The translations under genes were made by a program, and so were the position numbers. Positions 18,413 through 27,572 of a stretch of DNA of 64,000 bases are shown here, piece by piece. The stretch is from the NCBI GenBank assembly GCA_946965045.2, contig OX337235.1:1178001-1242000 (forward strand), given 5' to 3'. The first letter of the stretch is position 1. Each line of letters opens with the position of its first letter. Below the pieces are notes generated by a model that did no database searches, was not told the DNA's origin, and saw nothing but the letters and a program-made list of their open reading frames with translations. This DNA is from Epithemia pelagica (Eukaryota > Bacillariophyta > Bacillariophyceae > Surirellales > Surirellaceae).

Positions 18413-18489
18413 GAGGATGGGTGTGGTCGCAAAGGCGACTGGATGATTCAGCGGACGCACTCGTCAGGGAGTATTTGAAGCGTCCGCCA
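18413..18489. other. remnant of the ancestral FCP spacer between LINE and copia 2
   Basis: These 77 bases belong to neither element. They hold a small hairpin GTCGC-AAAG-GCGAC at 18426-18439 and an inverted repeat GCGGACGC/GCGTCCGC at 18451-18458 and 18480-18487. Copia 2 inserted just after it. Confidence 0.6.
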
Positions 18490-18494
18490 GCAAG
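18490..18494. repeat. left TSD of copia element 2 (GCAAG)
   Basis: GCAAG precedes the left LTR and recurs at 27832-27836 after the right LTR. Confidence 0.85.
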
Positions 18495-19017
18495 TCGCAC
18501 AAGGTAGATGACCGTGACTGATCGTACGATGAGTCACGATCAATACCTAGTGGTTTCATCTGGCTGTGACGTCATAATATACAAACACCTAGCACATGTA
18601 GATCGTAGTTTAGACAATGGGGAGAAAGGGAATACGATAGGAGGCGCTTTCAATGGCCTTGGACATGAGCTAGACATCATCCATGAACATGTGCGATATC
18701 TTGGGACGATTGAATGCGATCTAGATGTCAGATGCACACGAACCAGCAATGCTGCGTGTAGATTTCTACGTACCTAGTACAAATGGATGGAAAAGGGGGA
18801 ACAACAACAACGAGCACTAACATAGACGATAACACTCACAATTCTAAAAAGCATCATCATCACATCTCTTTGTGTCCTACCTACTCTTCTAGTAGTTGTT
18901 GGCCTTTTCCTTGACCCGTGGGGGATTGGCTACGTGGTTGGTGCCTTGAATTGTCTAACGCTTTGTTGTATCTTTGATTGTTGTGTCGTAACGACCGGAG
19001 TCCTTCATCTTTTGTCA
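18495..19017 (+). repeat. left LTR of copia element 2
   Basis: A 523-bp LTR, apparently identical to the two right-LTR pieces. Its U3-side half contains TGAGTCA at 18530-18536 and a perfect CRE palindrome TGACGTCA at 18567-18574, both bZIP-type sites. An 89-codon open frame here is LTR sequence, not a gene. Confidence 0.94.
18567..18574 (+). promoter_or_regulatory. CRE palindrome in the copia 2 LTR
   Basis: TGACGTCA, 72 bases into the LTR; the same site is at 25763-25770 in the right LTR. CRE-type motifs are established CO2/cAMP response elements in Phaeodactylum. Function here is inferred. Confidence 0.45.
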
Positions 19018-19032
19018 GATTAACAGTCTCAA
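19018..19032 (+). promoter_or_regulatory. primer binding site of copia 2
   Basis: GATTAACAGTCTCAA immediately follows the LTR and is identical over 15 bases to the copia 1 site. The flanking leaders are otherwise unlike each other, so the match is functional. Complementary to a tRNA-Asn(GUU)-like anticodon arm. Confidence 0.7.
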
Positions 19033-20089
19033 CAGCACGCCTGTTGATTGTTGTTCTCGTTTCCTTTCCGAATCGTTTGGTTGATTGTTGTCTTTGACCG
19101 ATCTCTTGCGTTGTTTGTGTTTGTTGGGTTCGCTCTTACTTCCGAAGGTAAAATTCGTTCGGAGGGATTGATTCTCATATCCCGTCCTCTCCGTCTCGTC
19201 ATATTCGATCGATTCATCCATTTGGTTGGTTGTTGGGTCGGTTGGTTGTCGTCTTATTGTTGTCGAAAAATCTTCATTGTCGGCATCGAATTTTGTTTTT
19301 CGTCGTTTCTTGTCTGTGTCGGAAAACAGAGTTGGGGGAACTATCCGAGGTAACCAATCCCACGGGCAACCCAACTCCCAGTCCCCGCGAGACTGTCGTA
19401 TCCCCATCCCGTACTTTACGTACAAGTAAGCCGCAAGGCCGAAAAGAGGGCGATCCTTGCCAGACCGGCTGGATACCGTCAGGGGGCGAAGTTAAGGTAC
19501 TCAACAGGTACTACTTCGCGTGCTCCGGCACACGTGTTCGTTACTAACAACGCATCTGTTGCTGTCGCCCGCCAAGCGATCAGGCTCTCTATCTTTGCGC
19601 TGTGGACAGATTGCTTAACCGCCAGACGTTACCTTCCTGGTGCGCGATTGTTCTTGGTTTTTCCCGCCTTTTGATCGCTTCTTTTTCCTTCCTACACGTG
19701 GAGTTTGGGCTAGGGATTGGCAATCCCGGTGTGTGGAGTCAAGAACAGACACCGTCAGATCTTGCTAGTTCTTCGTTACCCTCGGGTAGCAACCTAGCCT
19801 AAAGACTGCAGTGGAAGCGCGTCACATTCTAATTAGCTTCGCTCAGCGAGCCCCGTGACATTGCTCCCGGTTCTGAATAGCACCTCTGCTTGGAGTTTTA
19901 TTTTCAATCAGTTTGATTTCAAGTGTTTTATTTGGTTTTATTTTCAAGTTTTTCAAGTTTTTGGAGACGGATACAAGTAGGCTACTACCTGGTGAATTTG
20001 ATTCAGAGGGCTCTTCAGTAGTAACTTCATCCTATCTCCGCTCAAGATATTCAAGTTTTTCACCTAGTTCTACCTAGTTTACTGATATC
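19033..20089 (+). other. copia 2 leader
   Basis: An untranslated leader of about 1.06 kb between primer site and gag ATG. It is T/G-rich with TTGTTGT-type runs near 19040-19300 and TTTTATTTTCAAG-like repeats at 19890-19970. Small frames (for example 19230-19547) show no domain. Unlike copia 1, it has no long leader ORF. Confidence 0.6.
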
Positions 20090-23000
20090 ATGACGGAACC
20101 GACTGAGAATGCAGTAGATCTTTCCCAGGATCCAGTTTTTCAGCACATCTTTACTACGATCTTGAATCAACCCCCAGATCGCCTTACTGATTTCCAAGAC
20201 TGGTTTACTCATCACAAGTTTTTAGACTTCTCTGAGTTTCTTGAGTTGTATGTCTTCGAACCTGAAACCCTTGCGGATGACCTTGAATTTAAAACTAAGC
20301 GACAGCCTAAGACCCAGAAATTACATCCTACCTTCGCTAAGCAAATTCGTGCTTTCCTTCTTTGGGCTAATCATCTTCACTCTCTCGCCCAGCGTTTCTT
20401 TGGTGCTGATGACTGGTTAGCCCTTACTCGCGAGGATTATGGTCGGTTTCGCATCGGGACTTATTTCCCTACTTCTTCTCAGTCTCGGGCCTTAAACGTG
20501 CCGTCTACTCCAGGTACTCCATCTCTTGGCACTCCGGGGGGGAAGTCTACTATGTCTAACTCGTCTCAGTCCCAGCAAGATTTGACTACCTTTCGTAAAG
20601 GCATTAAACGCGACTCAACGGCATATGAAGTACTCAAGGAAGAGAAAAACTATGACCCCTTTATGCGTAGTTTTCGTGCTACTGCACTTGCTCAAGGATT
20701 AGGCAATGTTTTGGATCCTTCTTTTGTTGTGGATTCCACAGATCCTGCTGCCTCTGCTCTTTACCGAGAACAACAGATCTTTCTATATTCAGTTTTAGTT
20801 CGTTGTTTACAAACTGATAAAGGTCGTGCTATCATTCGTGCCCATACTACGGACATGGATGCTACAGCCGTCCTAGATGAGTTACGCACTCATCATACGG
20901 ACTCCGAGTTGTCACGCAAGGAAATCATGCGTCTCACTGCCTATCTTACAAACATTCGTCTTGATTCAGCATGGAGAGGCACTACATCCCAGTTCTTGCT
21001 TCATTTCAATGAACAACTACGTCTTTTAGATAGTCTATGTGATTCTAGCCAAAAGCTACCTGATTTTTCACGTACTACTTTTCTCATGCAAGCTGTGGAT
21101 GGTAATGAAGATCTTCGACGTGTCAAGATTTTCGATGATTTTCTTAAATCCCAATCTGGGACTCATGCAAAGATGTCCTATGATGACTACTATCGTGTGT
21201 TGACTAATGCTGCTTTTCAATTTGATCAGCACTTAGCTAGCAAGAATGGATCTAAACGACGAGCTTATGCTTCCCAACAGTGTGATCACGATATTTTTGA
21301 CTCTGATCATTCTAGTTCTCATGATGATTTCATTCAAGAGGATCTTGTATCTATTTTTCAAGCTAATCGGACTCGTAATCGCATTGATACTCGTACTCAG
21401 CGTATTTTTCTCCCTAAGGATATTTGGGATGCTACTTCAGATGAAGTTAAAGAGATGCTAAAAGCACACAATAAACGTATCTTGGCTAACTCACCTAATT
21501 CTAAACCTCGTCAAACGAACCTACATGAGGTTAGTGAATCATCTGCTGATGAAAATCCAACAGCTACTGATAATACTGAAGAAGCTTGCCAAGAAGCTGC
21601 TGTTGCTACTGAGTCTGATCCTAGTCCTGATCAGCTTCTCACAATGTTACATGAGCAAACTGATTATCCTGAATCTGATATTCAGCGCGTCCTTTCTGCC
21701 AACAAGGCTAAATCTAAGGGTGTTAGTTTCTCTATCAATGCTACCTATCGCTTCTCCAAGGCTAACCTTAATCCTACCTTTCAGTTGATTGATAGAGGGG
21801 CCAATGGTGGTTTAGCTGGGAGTGATTTGAAGATTATCCACAAAACTGGTCGAAAGATTAACATTATTGGCATTGATAATCACGAGGTAACTGGTTTGGA
21901 CATTGTTACCGCTGCAGGTCTTTATTCTACACAGCTAGGTACAATCGTTGGTATTTTCCATGAGTATGCTTACCTTGGCAAAGGTCGTTCGATTCACTCT
22001 CCGCCACAAATGGAATATTTCAAGACTCTTGTTGATGACAAGTCAGTTCTTGTCGGTGGTCGACAGCGTATTGAGACTCTAGACGGTTATGCCTTACCTT
22101 TGATCTTTAAGGGTGGACTTGTCTATTTGGATAGTCTAGGCATTCCTACTGATAATGACCTAGCTACTTATCCTCATGTCGTCTTTACGTCACCCGATGA
22201 ATGGAATCCTGACGTCATGGATCATTCTCATTCGTCCAATCCTGATACACATTCTGATTGGATGGATCTTGTCAACCCAGACCCTATTGATCGTGATTTT
22301 TCTGCGACTGGAGACTATGTTCATCGCGTCAACCTAGTTTCCCAGATTCTTACCCTTCATCAACAGACAAACCTAGCTGGTGCCGTCGACTTTCAGCACA
22401 GTCGTTATCATCAACAATCTCTGAAATCTGAAGATTTTGAAGCCCTACGTCCTTATTTTGCTTGGGCATCGGCTGATAGCATAGCTAATACCTTTAAGGT
22501 TTCTACACGCTATGTGGGATTTTCCCCTCATGATTATCTCAAGAAGCACTTTCGCACTCGTAACCCTGTGCTCAATATCGGTCGTCGTCGTGAAGGGGTT
22601 GCCACTGATACAGTCTTTGCTGATACACCTGCTATTGATAATGGTTCTAAGGCTGCTCAGATTTTTGTTGGAAGAGATACCCTTGTTTGCGATGTGTATG
22701 GAGTCAAATCTGATGCTCAATTCGTCAATACCCTTGAGGATAATATCCGACTACGGGGAGCTATGGACGTTTTAATCAGTGATCGTGCTCAGGCTTTAGT
22801 TTCTAAGAAAGTACAAGACATCCTACGGTCTTTGTTTATTTCTCAGTACACATCTGAACCTCATCATCAGCATCAGAATTTTGCTGAAAATCGGTACTCT
22901 ACTCTTAAGCGCTGGACTAATCTTATTCTCAATACCTCTGGTTGTCCACCTAGCTGCTGGTTACTTGCTCTAGACTATGCGTCGACCGTGCTTAACCACC

Positions 23001-25717
23001 TTGCTTCGCCGGCGCTTAACGGTCGCACCCCCATTGAGCGCCTGACGGGCTCCACTCCTGATGTTAGTTTCTTACTTGCTCATTATTTCTGGGAACCAAT
23101 TTATTTTTCTTATGATCCTGATCGATCTTCTTACCCTTCTACTGGTAATGAATCTAAAGGTCGTTGGGTAGGTTTTGGTACTGGGGTTGGGGATCCATTA
23201 ACATGGAAGATCCTTACTGATGAGACCTCTACGATTTTGTTTCGATCTACTATTCGTAGTGCTACCTCTTCTTTACCTAACCGACGTCTAGATCCAGAAA
23301 AAGGGGAGATAGTTCATGTCAGAGGTCGTCATGAAGATAGTTCTTCTGGATCTACACCTTCTATGCCTACTATAGATCCACATGATCTACTTGGCCGTAA
23401 ATTTCTTGGCCCTAAACTGGAAACTGGGGAGCGTTTCCGTGGGTTAGTTGTTGCTATGGTCCAAGATCAAGCTTATCGTGACCGAAAACGTTTTGAAGAC
23501 CTCAGTTTTGAAGTGGAATATGATGAAGGTCGCCTTCGTGAGATTGTCACTTACAACGAACTTCTCAATCATCTAGATCATGATCCTGACGACGTTGTTT
23601 TCTCTGAGCAAGAGTATCGCATGCGGCAAATCACTGCTCATCAAGGTCCTCTCAAACCTACTGATGCTCATTACAAGGGATCTAGCTACAACGTTCTTGT
23701 CGAATGGGAAAATGGGGAGACTAGCTATGAGCCTCTTTCTTTTATAGCTAGTGATGATCCTTTGCTATGCGCTATCTATGCCAAGAATAATGGACTACTC
23801 GACTTAGATGGCTGGAAGCACCTAGCTAAATACGTCAAGACTGAAAAACGACTCATCAAGACACTCCGTCGACATTTGCAGCAAGCCAAGAAAAAGATGA
23901 TCCGGCGTAACTCTCGCGCGCAAATCAAGTACCGTTTTGGCGTGCAAGTCCCACGGGATTATGATGAAGCTATCCTGCTAGATGTTCAGAACAAGAATAA
24001 CTTATGGTCAAAAGCAACTGAACTCGAGCTAGATCAAGTCATTCATCAATATAAGACATTCCTAGTTCGGGATAAGGCTATTTTTCAAAATGGGAAGCTT
24101 ATGAATGCTCCTGAAGGATACCAACGGTTGAGAGTTCACCTAGTTTTCGATGTCAAACATGATGGACGTCGAAAAGCTAGACTTGTAGCTGATGGGCATT
24201 TGACTATACGAGACCCGTCTATGTCAAGCTACTCAGGAGTGGTATCAATACGTGGCCTACGTCTAGTTATCTTCCTCAGTGAACTGAACAAGCTGGAGAT
24301 CTGGGCAGCTGACATTGGAAATGCTTACCTAGAAGCACAAACAAAGGAGAAGCTATTCATCATAGCTGGTCCTGAATTTGGAGATTTGGAAGGAAAAATC
24401 TTGATTTTTGATAAGGCACTTTACGGGCTTGTGACCAGTGGAGCACGATGGCATGATAAACTCTACGACGTTTTACAAGAAATGGGATTTAAACCATGCA
24501 AGATTGAACCTGACATCTGGTTTAAGCTAAACGAAGAGCACGGTGTCTACGAGTACATAGCAGTTTACGTAGACGACCTAGCAATTGCTGCAAAGAATCC
24601 GAAAGAAATTTGTGATACTTTCACTGAAAAATTTAAATTCAAACTCAAAGGTGTGGGCCCAATAGCATATCACCTAGGGTGTACATACAAGAGAGAACCA
24701 GATGGAACATTGGTTGGGGACCCCAGACGATACGTTGAGAAGATACTCGAAGGATACGAAATCTTATTCGGGAACAAACCGAAAAAGTACAAGACTCCAT
24801 TAGACCGGCAAGATCATCCTGAACTAGATGATAGCGAGCTATGTGAAGAAAAGGACATTGCCATCTATCAATCCATTATAGGGCAACTGCAATGGGTGGT
24901 GACTATAGGTCGTTTTGACATCTTCACTTCCGTCATGACATTGGCTAGATTCCGTGCCGCTCCACGAATTGGCCATTTGGAACGTGCAAAACGAGTTGTT
25001 GGATACCTAGCAGGCATGTATCATGGAGCAATCCGTTTTAGACTACATGAACCAGACTACTCCAATCTGCCAGACCAAAACTATGACTGGTTCCGCGTTT
25101 ACGATGGAGCACGAGAGGAAGTTCCAAAAGATGCACCGGAACCTAAGGGTCTACCCGTTGTTACAACTACCTTTGTCGATGCTAACCTAAAGCACGACAT
25201 GATTACGGGGAGATCAGCATCTGGGATTCTACACCTAGTCAATGGAACTCCCATGGACTGGTACTCCAAGCGACAGGCAACGGTTGAGACTGCAACCTTT
25301 GGCTCTGAATTTGTCTCTGCACGGATTGCATGTGATCAAATCATGGAACTACGCATTTTTCTTCGTTACCTAGGAGTACCACTACGAGATTCTAGCTACC
25401 TATTCGGAGATAACAAGTCAGTGGTAACCAATAGTACGGTACCACATTCAATCCTTAGCAAACGCCATCATTTTCTGAGCTACAACCGTGTACGTGAGTG
25501 TATGGCATCGAAGGCTATCAAGTTTTACTGGAAGGATGGCAAGACCAATCCCGCTGACGTGTTGACTAAAAATTGGGATTTTGTCACGGGATGGCCACTC
25601 CTTAAACCTCTGCTATTCTGGCGAGGTGATGTTAGTGCTTTGAACGATAAGATCAATGAACCAAAACAAGACAGACAGACGAAAGGGGAGTCGCACAAGG
25701 TAGATGACCGTGACTGA
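20090..25717 (+). CDS. copia element 2 gag-pol polyprotein
   Basis: An intact 1,875-residue frame. Gag covers about 1-540 and has the SQSQQDL...FRKG block shared with copia 1; no zinc knuckle is visible. The protease site near residue 567 reads LIDRGANGG, again with Arg in place of Ser/Thr. The integrase lies around 830-1000 (GRDTLVCDVYG, LISDRAQA, HQHQNFAENRYS). A chromodomain-like stretch (NVLVEWENGETSYEPLSFI) is near 1200-1218. The reverse transcriptase follows, with RVHLVFDVKHDG near 1347 and YVDD at about 1493. RNase H has FVDANLKHDM (about 1695) and GDNKSVV. The last eight codons and the TGA lie in the right LTR. Confidence 0.95.
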   Translation: MTEPTENAVDLSQDPVFQHIFTTILNQPPDRLTDFQDWFTHHKFLDFSEFLELYVFEPETLADDLEFKTKRQPKTQKLHPTFAKQIRAFLLWANHLHSLAQRFFGADDWLALTREDYGRFRIGTYFPTSSQSRALNVPSTPGTPSLGTPGGKSTMSNSSQSQQDLTTFRKGIKRDSTAYEVLKEEKNYDPFMRSFRATALAQGLGNVLDPSFVVDSTDPAASALYREQQIFLYSVLVRCLQTDKGRAIIRAHTTDMDATAVLDELRTHHTDSELSRKEIMRLTAYLTNIRLDSAWRGTTSQFLLHFNEQLRLLDSLCDSSQKLPDFSRTTFLMQAVDGNEDLRRVKIFDDFLKSQSGTHAKMSYDDYYRVLTNAAFQFDQHLASKNGSKRRAYASQQCDHDIFDSDHSSSHDDFIQEDLVSIFQANRTRNRIDTRTQRIFLPKDIWDATSDEVKEMLKAHNKRILANSPNSKPRQTNLHEVSESSADENPTATDNTEEACQEAAVATESDPSPDQLLTMLHEQTDYPESDIQRVLSANKAKSKGVSFSINATYRFSKANLNPTFQLIDRGANGGLAGSDLKIIHKTGRKINIIGIDNHEVTGLDIVTAAGLYSTQLGTIVGIFHEYAYLGKGRSIHSPPQMEYFKTLVDDKSVLVGGRQRIETLDGYALPLIFKGGLVYLDSLGIPTDNDLATYPHVVFTSPDEWNPDVMDHSHSSNPDTHSDWMDLVNPDPIDRDFSATGDYVHRVNLVSQILTLHQQTNLAGAVDFQHSRYHQQSLKSEDFEALRPYFAWASADSIANTFKVSTRYVGFSPHDYLKKHFRTRNPVLNIGRRREGVATDTVFADTPAIDNGSKAAQIFVGRDTLVCDVYGVKSDAQFVNTLEDNIRLRGAMDVLISDRAQALVSKKVQDILRSLFISQYTSEPHHQHQNFAENRYSTLKRWTNLILNTSGCPPSCWLLALDYASTVLNHLASPALNGRTPIERLTGSTPDVSFLLAHYFWEPIYFSYDPDRSSYPSTGNESKGRWVGFGTGVGDPLTWKILTDETSTILFRSTIRSATSSLPNRRLDPEKGEIVHVRGRHEDSSSGSTPSMPTIDPHDLLGRKFLGPKLETGERFRGLVVAMVQDQAYRDRKRFEDLSFEVEYDEGRLREIVTYNELLNHLDHDPDDVVFSEQEYRMRQITAHQGPLKPTDAHYKGSSYNVLVEWENGETSYEPLSFIASDDPLLCAIYAKNNGLLDLDGWKHLAKYVKTEKRLIKTLRRHLQQAKKKMIRRNSRAQIKYRFGVQVPRDYDEAILLDVQNKNNLWSKATELELDQVIHQYKTFLVRDKAIFQNGKLMNAPEGYQRLRVHLVFDVKHDGRRKARLVADGHLTIRDPSMSSYSGVVSIRGLRLVIFLSELNKLEIWAADIGNAYLEAQTKEKLFIIAGPEFGDLEGKILIFDKALYGLVTSGARWHDKLYDVLQEMGFKPCKIEPDIWFKLNEEHGVYEYIAVYVDDLAIAAKNPKEICDTFTEKFKFKLKGVGPIAYHLGCTYKREPDGTLVGDPRRYVEKILEGYEILFGNKPKKYKTPLDRQDHPELDDSELCEEKDIAIYQSIIGQLQWVVTIGRFDIFTSVMTLARFRAAPRIGHLERAKRVVGYLAGMYHGAIRFRLHEPDYSNLPDQNYDWFRVYDGAREEVPKDAPEPKGLPVVTTTFVDANLKHDMITGRSASGILHLVNGTPMDWYSKRQATVETATFGSEFVSARIACDQIMELRIFLRYLGVPLRDSSYLFGDNKSVVTNSTVPHSILSKRHHFLSYNRVRECMASKAIKFYWKDGKTNPADVLTKNWDFVTGWPLLKPLLFWRGDVSALNDKINEPKQDRQTKGESHKVDDRD

Positions 25718-25965
25718 TCGTACGATGAGTCACGATCAATACCTAGTGGTTTCATCTGGCTGTGACGTCATAATATACAAACACCTAGCACATGTAGATC
25801 GTAGTTTAGACAATGGGGAGAAAGGGAATACGATAGGAGGCGCTTTCAATGGCCTTGGACATGAGCTAGACATCATCCATGAACATGTGCGATATCTTGG
25901 GACGATTGAATGCGATCTAGATGTCAGATGCACACGAACCAGCAATGCTGCGTGTAGATTTCTAC
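25691..25965 (+). repeat. right LTR of copia 2, first piece (275 bp)
   Basis: Identical by eye to 18495-18769. It is cut after TTCTAC by the structured insert. It contains the CRE palindrome at 25763-25770 and the stop codon of gag-pol. Confidence 0.94.
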
Positions 25966-25971
25966 CATTGG

Positions 25972-25989
25972 TCCTCGGAGGGGATGTAG
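25972..25989 (+). repeat. left terminal direct repeat of the insert
   Basis: TCCTCGGAG-N3-ATGTAG, six bases in from the left end. The same pattern in the same orientation is at 27557-27574, five bases before the right duplication. Confidence 0.6.
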
Positions 25990-26079
25990 GATCCCTGCAC
26001 GTACCTATTTACTATAGCCCAATTTTTACTGTAGCTCATTTTTTTAGTTAGTGTATGTAAGTAAGATTGTATCAAAGCG

Positions 26080-26720
26080 ATGGGCCAAAAACCAAAAAGT
26101 GAGCGGAAGAAACGAAACGCCACATCGAATAGAGAGTACGAAGCAGCCCATACCAAACCAACAGCAACCAAACCATCCCCAAGAGACAGCGACCAAAGGG
26201 AAGCAACAACCAACCAGAACACAAGAGACAACACAGCAACCAAAGGGAAGCAACAACCACAACCAGCAACCACAGAAACAGCAACCAAAATGAAACAACA
26301 ACCAACCCAAAGCACAGAGACAGATTTTGCAACCGAAGGCCAAAGAGTCACAACAAGCAGAAGCACAGGGACAACAAGCAGAAGATGCAATAACCAACCA
26401 AAAAGCACAAGAGACAACACAGCAAACAAAGAGAGACCACAATAGGTAGACCACAATAGGTGAAACAACAACCACAGGGAAACAACAACCAACCAAAAGC
26501 CCACGAGGCAACACAGCAACCCATCCAACACAACAATCAATGAGACAGCAATCCAGGCAAAAGGAACCAACCACCAAAGAGAGACAGCCATCAAAGCAAG
26601 ACAGGAACCAACCAAAAGAACAACACCGAAGCACCAAAACAAAACAACAACCAACCAAAGCAAGGAAACAGCACCCAACCAATCACAACAACCAAATGAA
26701 GAGAGAGAGAGAGACATGGT
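26080..26720. repeat. T-depleted A/C-rich low-complexity tract
   Basis: A tract of about 640 bases of degenerate CAACAACC, ACCAACCA and GAGACAAC words with very little T on the plus strand. Because of this composition several frames are open on both strands (for example a 261-codon hydrophobic frame on the minus strand). These are composition artefacts, not genes. Confidence 0.75.
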
Positions 26721-27038
26721 GAGACATGCTTGAGAGGAAAGAAACAATCAAACATGAAGGAGAACTCAAAGAATGACACATACCTTGAAGGAAAGGAAGA
26801 CAAGGAAGACGGACCAAAAGAGAAGCCACGACTCTCATCCAGGGTGCTAAAACAGATAGAGAACAACAATGTAAGTAAACAGATTGAAGAGAAGACAAGA
26901 GAAGAAACAAATAGGACTTACTTTGATTGATGGGTTGATGTTTTGTTGCTTCCATGGTCATTCCAACATTCCACACTAAATTTGATCGAACGAGGAAAAA
27001 TGAGACCGAGAGAGGAATGAGAAACCTGCCACAGTACA

Positions 27039-27058
27039 GTGTGGCCCGTAGGCCACAC
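27039..27058. repeat. small perfect hairpin in the insert
   Basis: GTGTGGCC-CGTA-GGCCACAC, an 8-bp stem with a 4-base loop. Confidence 0.6.
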
Positions 27059-27217
27059 GTAGAAGCAGTACATAACAAATGCGACCAGGGAATGCTCGCG
27101 CGCTAGAGGAAGATTTGAATTCAGACGTGCGTGACACATGACCCGGTCACAAGTCATAAGCAATGACTGACGGTCGGTTGGGGTAGACACGATCAGTCTA
27201 ATTAGCAACCATCTTCT

Positions 27218-27337
27218 TAAGTAACTCTGCCTAAGTGATTAGGAAAGTGCCTAAGTATCAGAATCTTACGGCTAAGTAGGTCTTTTTTATCGGATTGTTG
27301 TCGGCATGTGGAATGTCTAAGTACTACGATTACTTAG
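27218..27337. repeat. cluster of CTAAGT motifs
   Basis: TAAGT/CTAAGT occurs at 27218, 27231, 27251, 27272 and 27317 in the same orientation, and inverted (ACTTAG) at 27332. The last two form a 7-bp stem (CTAAGTA/TACTTAG). Repeated subterminal words like these are known as transposase-binding sites in DNA transposons; that role here is only a possibility. Confidence 0.55.
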
Positions 27338-27367
27338 TCCCCTCCTCGGACACAACGGAAGCGCACG

Positions 27368-27572
27368 ACATCTGCTCCTCGTCGTGATTCTCGTCGGGGG
27401 CACTTCTCGGGGGCCTAACTCCTCGGCGGGCAATAGGTCCTCGTCGTGTACTGCCCCAAATCCGCTTATAGCGGATTTGTCGGGGCAGTACACTCCTCGG
27501 ACCTATTGCCCTTCTCGGAGTTAGGCACCCTCGTCGTGCCTCCCTCCTCGTCTCACTCCTCGGAGCAGATGT
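27368..27572. repeat. composite hairpin with spaced stems and CTCCTCGG-type spacers
   Basis: Five perfectly paired blocks are visible: 27368-27378 with 27562-27572 (11 bp), 27413-27422 with 27517-27526 (10 bp), 27428-27440 with 27499-27511 (13 bp), 27446-27457 with 27482-27493 (12 bp) and 27458-27466 with 27470-27478 (9 bp, 3-base loop). The inner blocks are separated by unpaired 5-base segments on both arms (TCGGC opposite TTCTC, TCGTC opposite TCCTC). The spacers belong to a CTCCTCGG/CCTCGTCG word repeated in the same orientation on both arms, so they cannot pair with each other. Confidence 0.85.

Noticed and set aside
18508-18777. 89-codon frame in the copia 2 LTR, repeated at 25704
   Set aside because: It is LTR sequence, repeated because LTRs are identical; the two copies end differently only because of the insert.
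26051-26732. Gln/Asn/Thr/Lys-rich plus-strand frames in the insert
   Set aside because: Same composition effect; frames overlap each other and lack codon bias.
25962-26747. Long hydrophobic minus-strand frames (up to 261 codons) in the insert
   Set aside because: They are produced by the T-depleted tract: A/C-rich DNA read backwards gives Leu/Val/Cys/Trp runs. No real membrane-protein features, and overlapping frames are open too.
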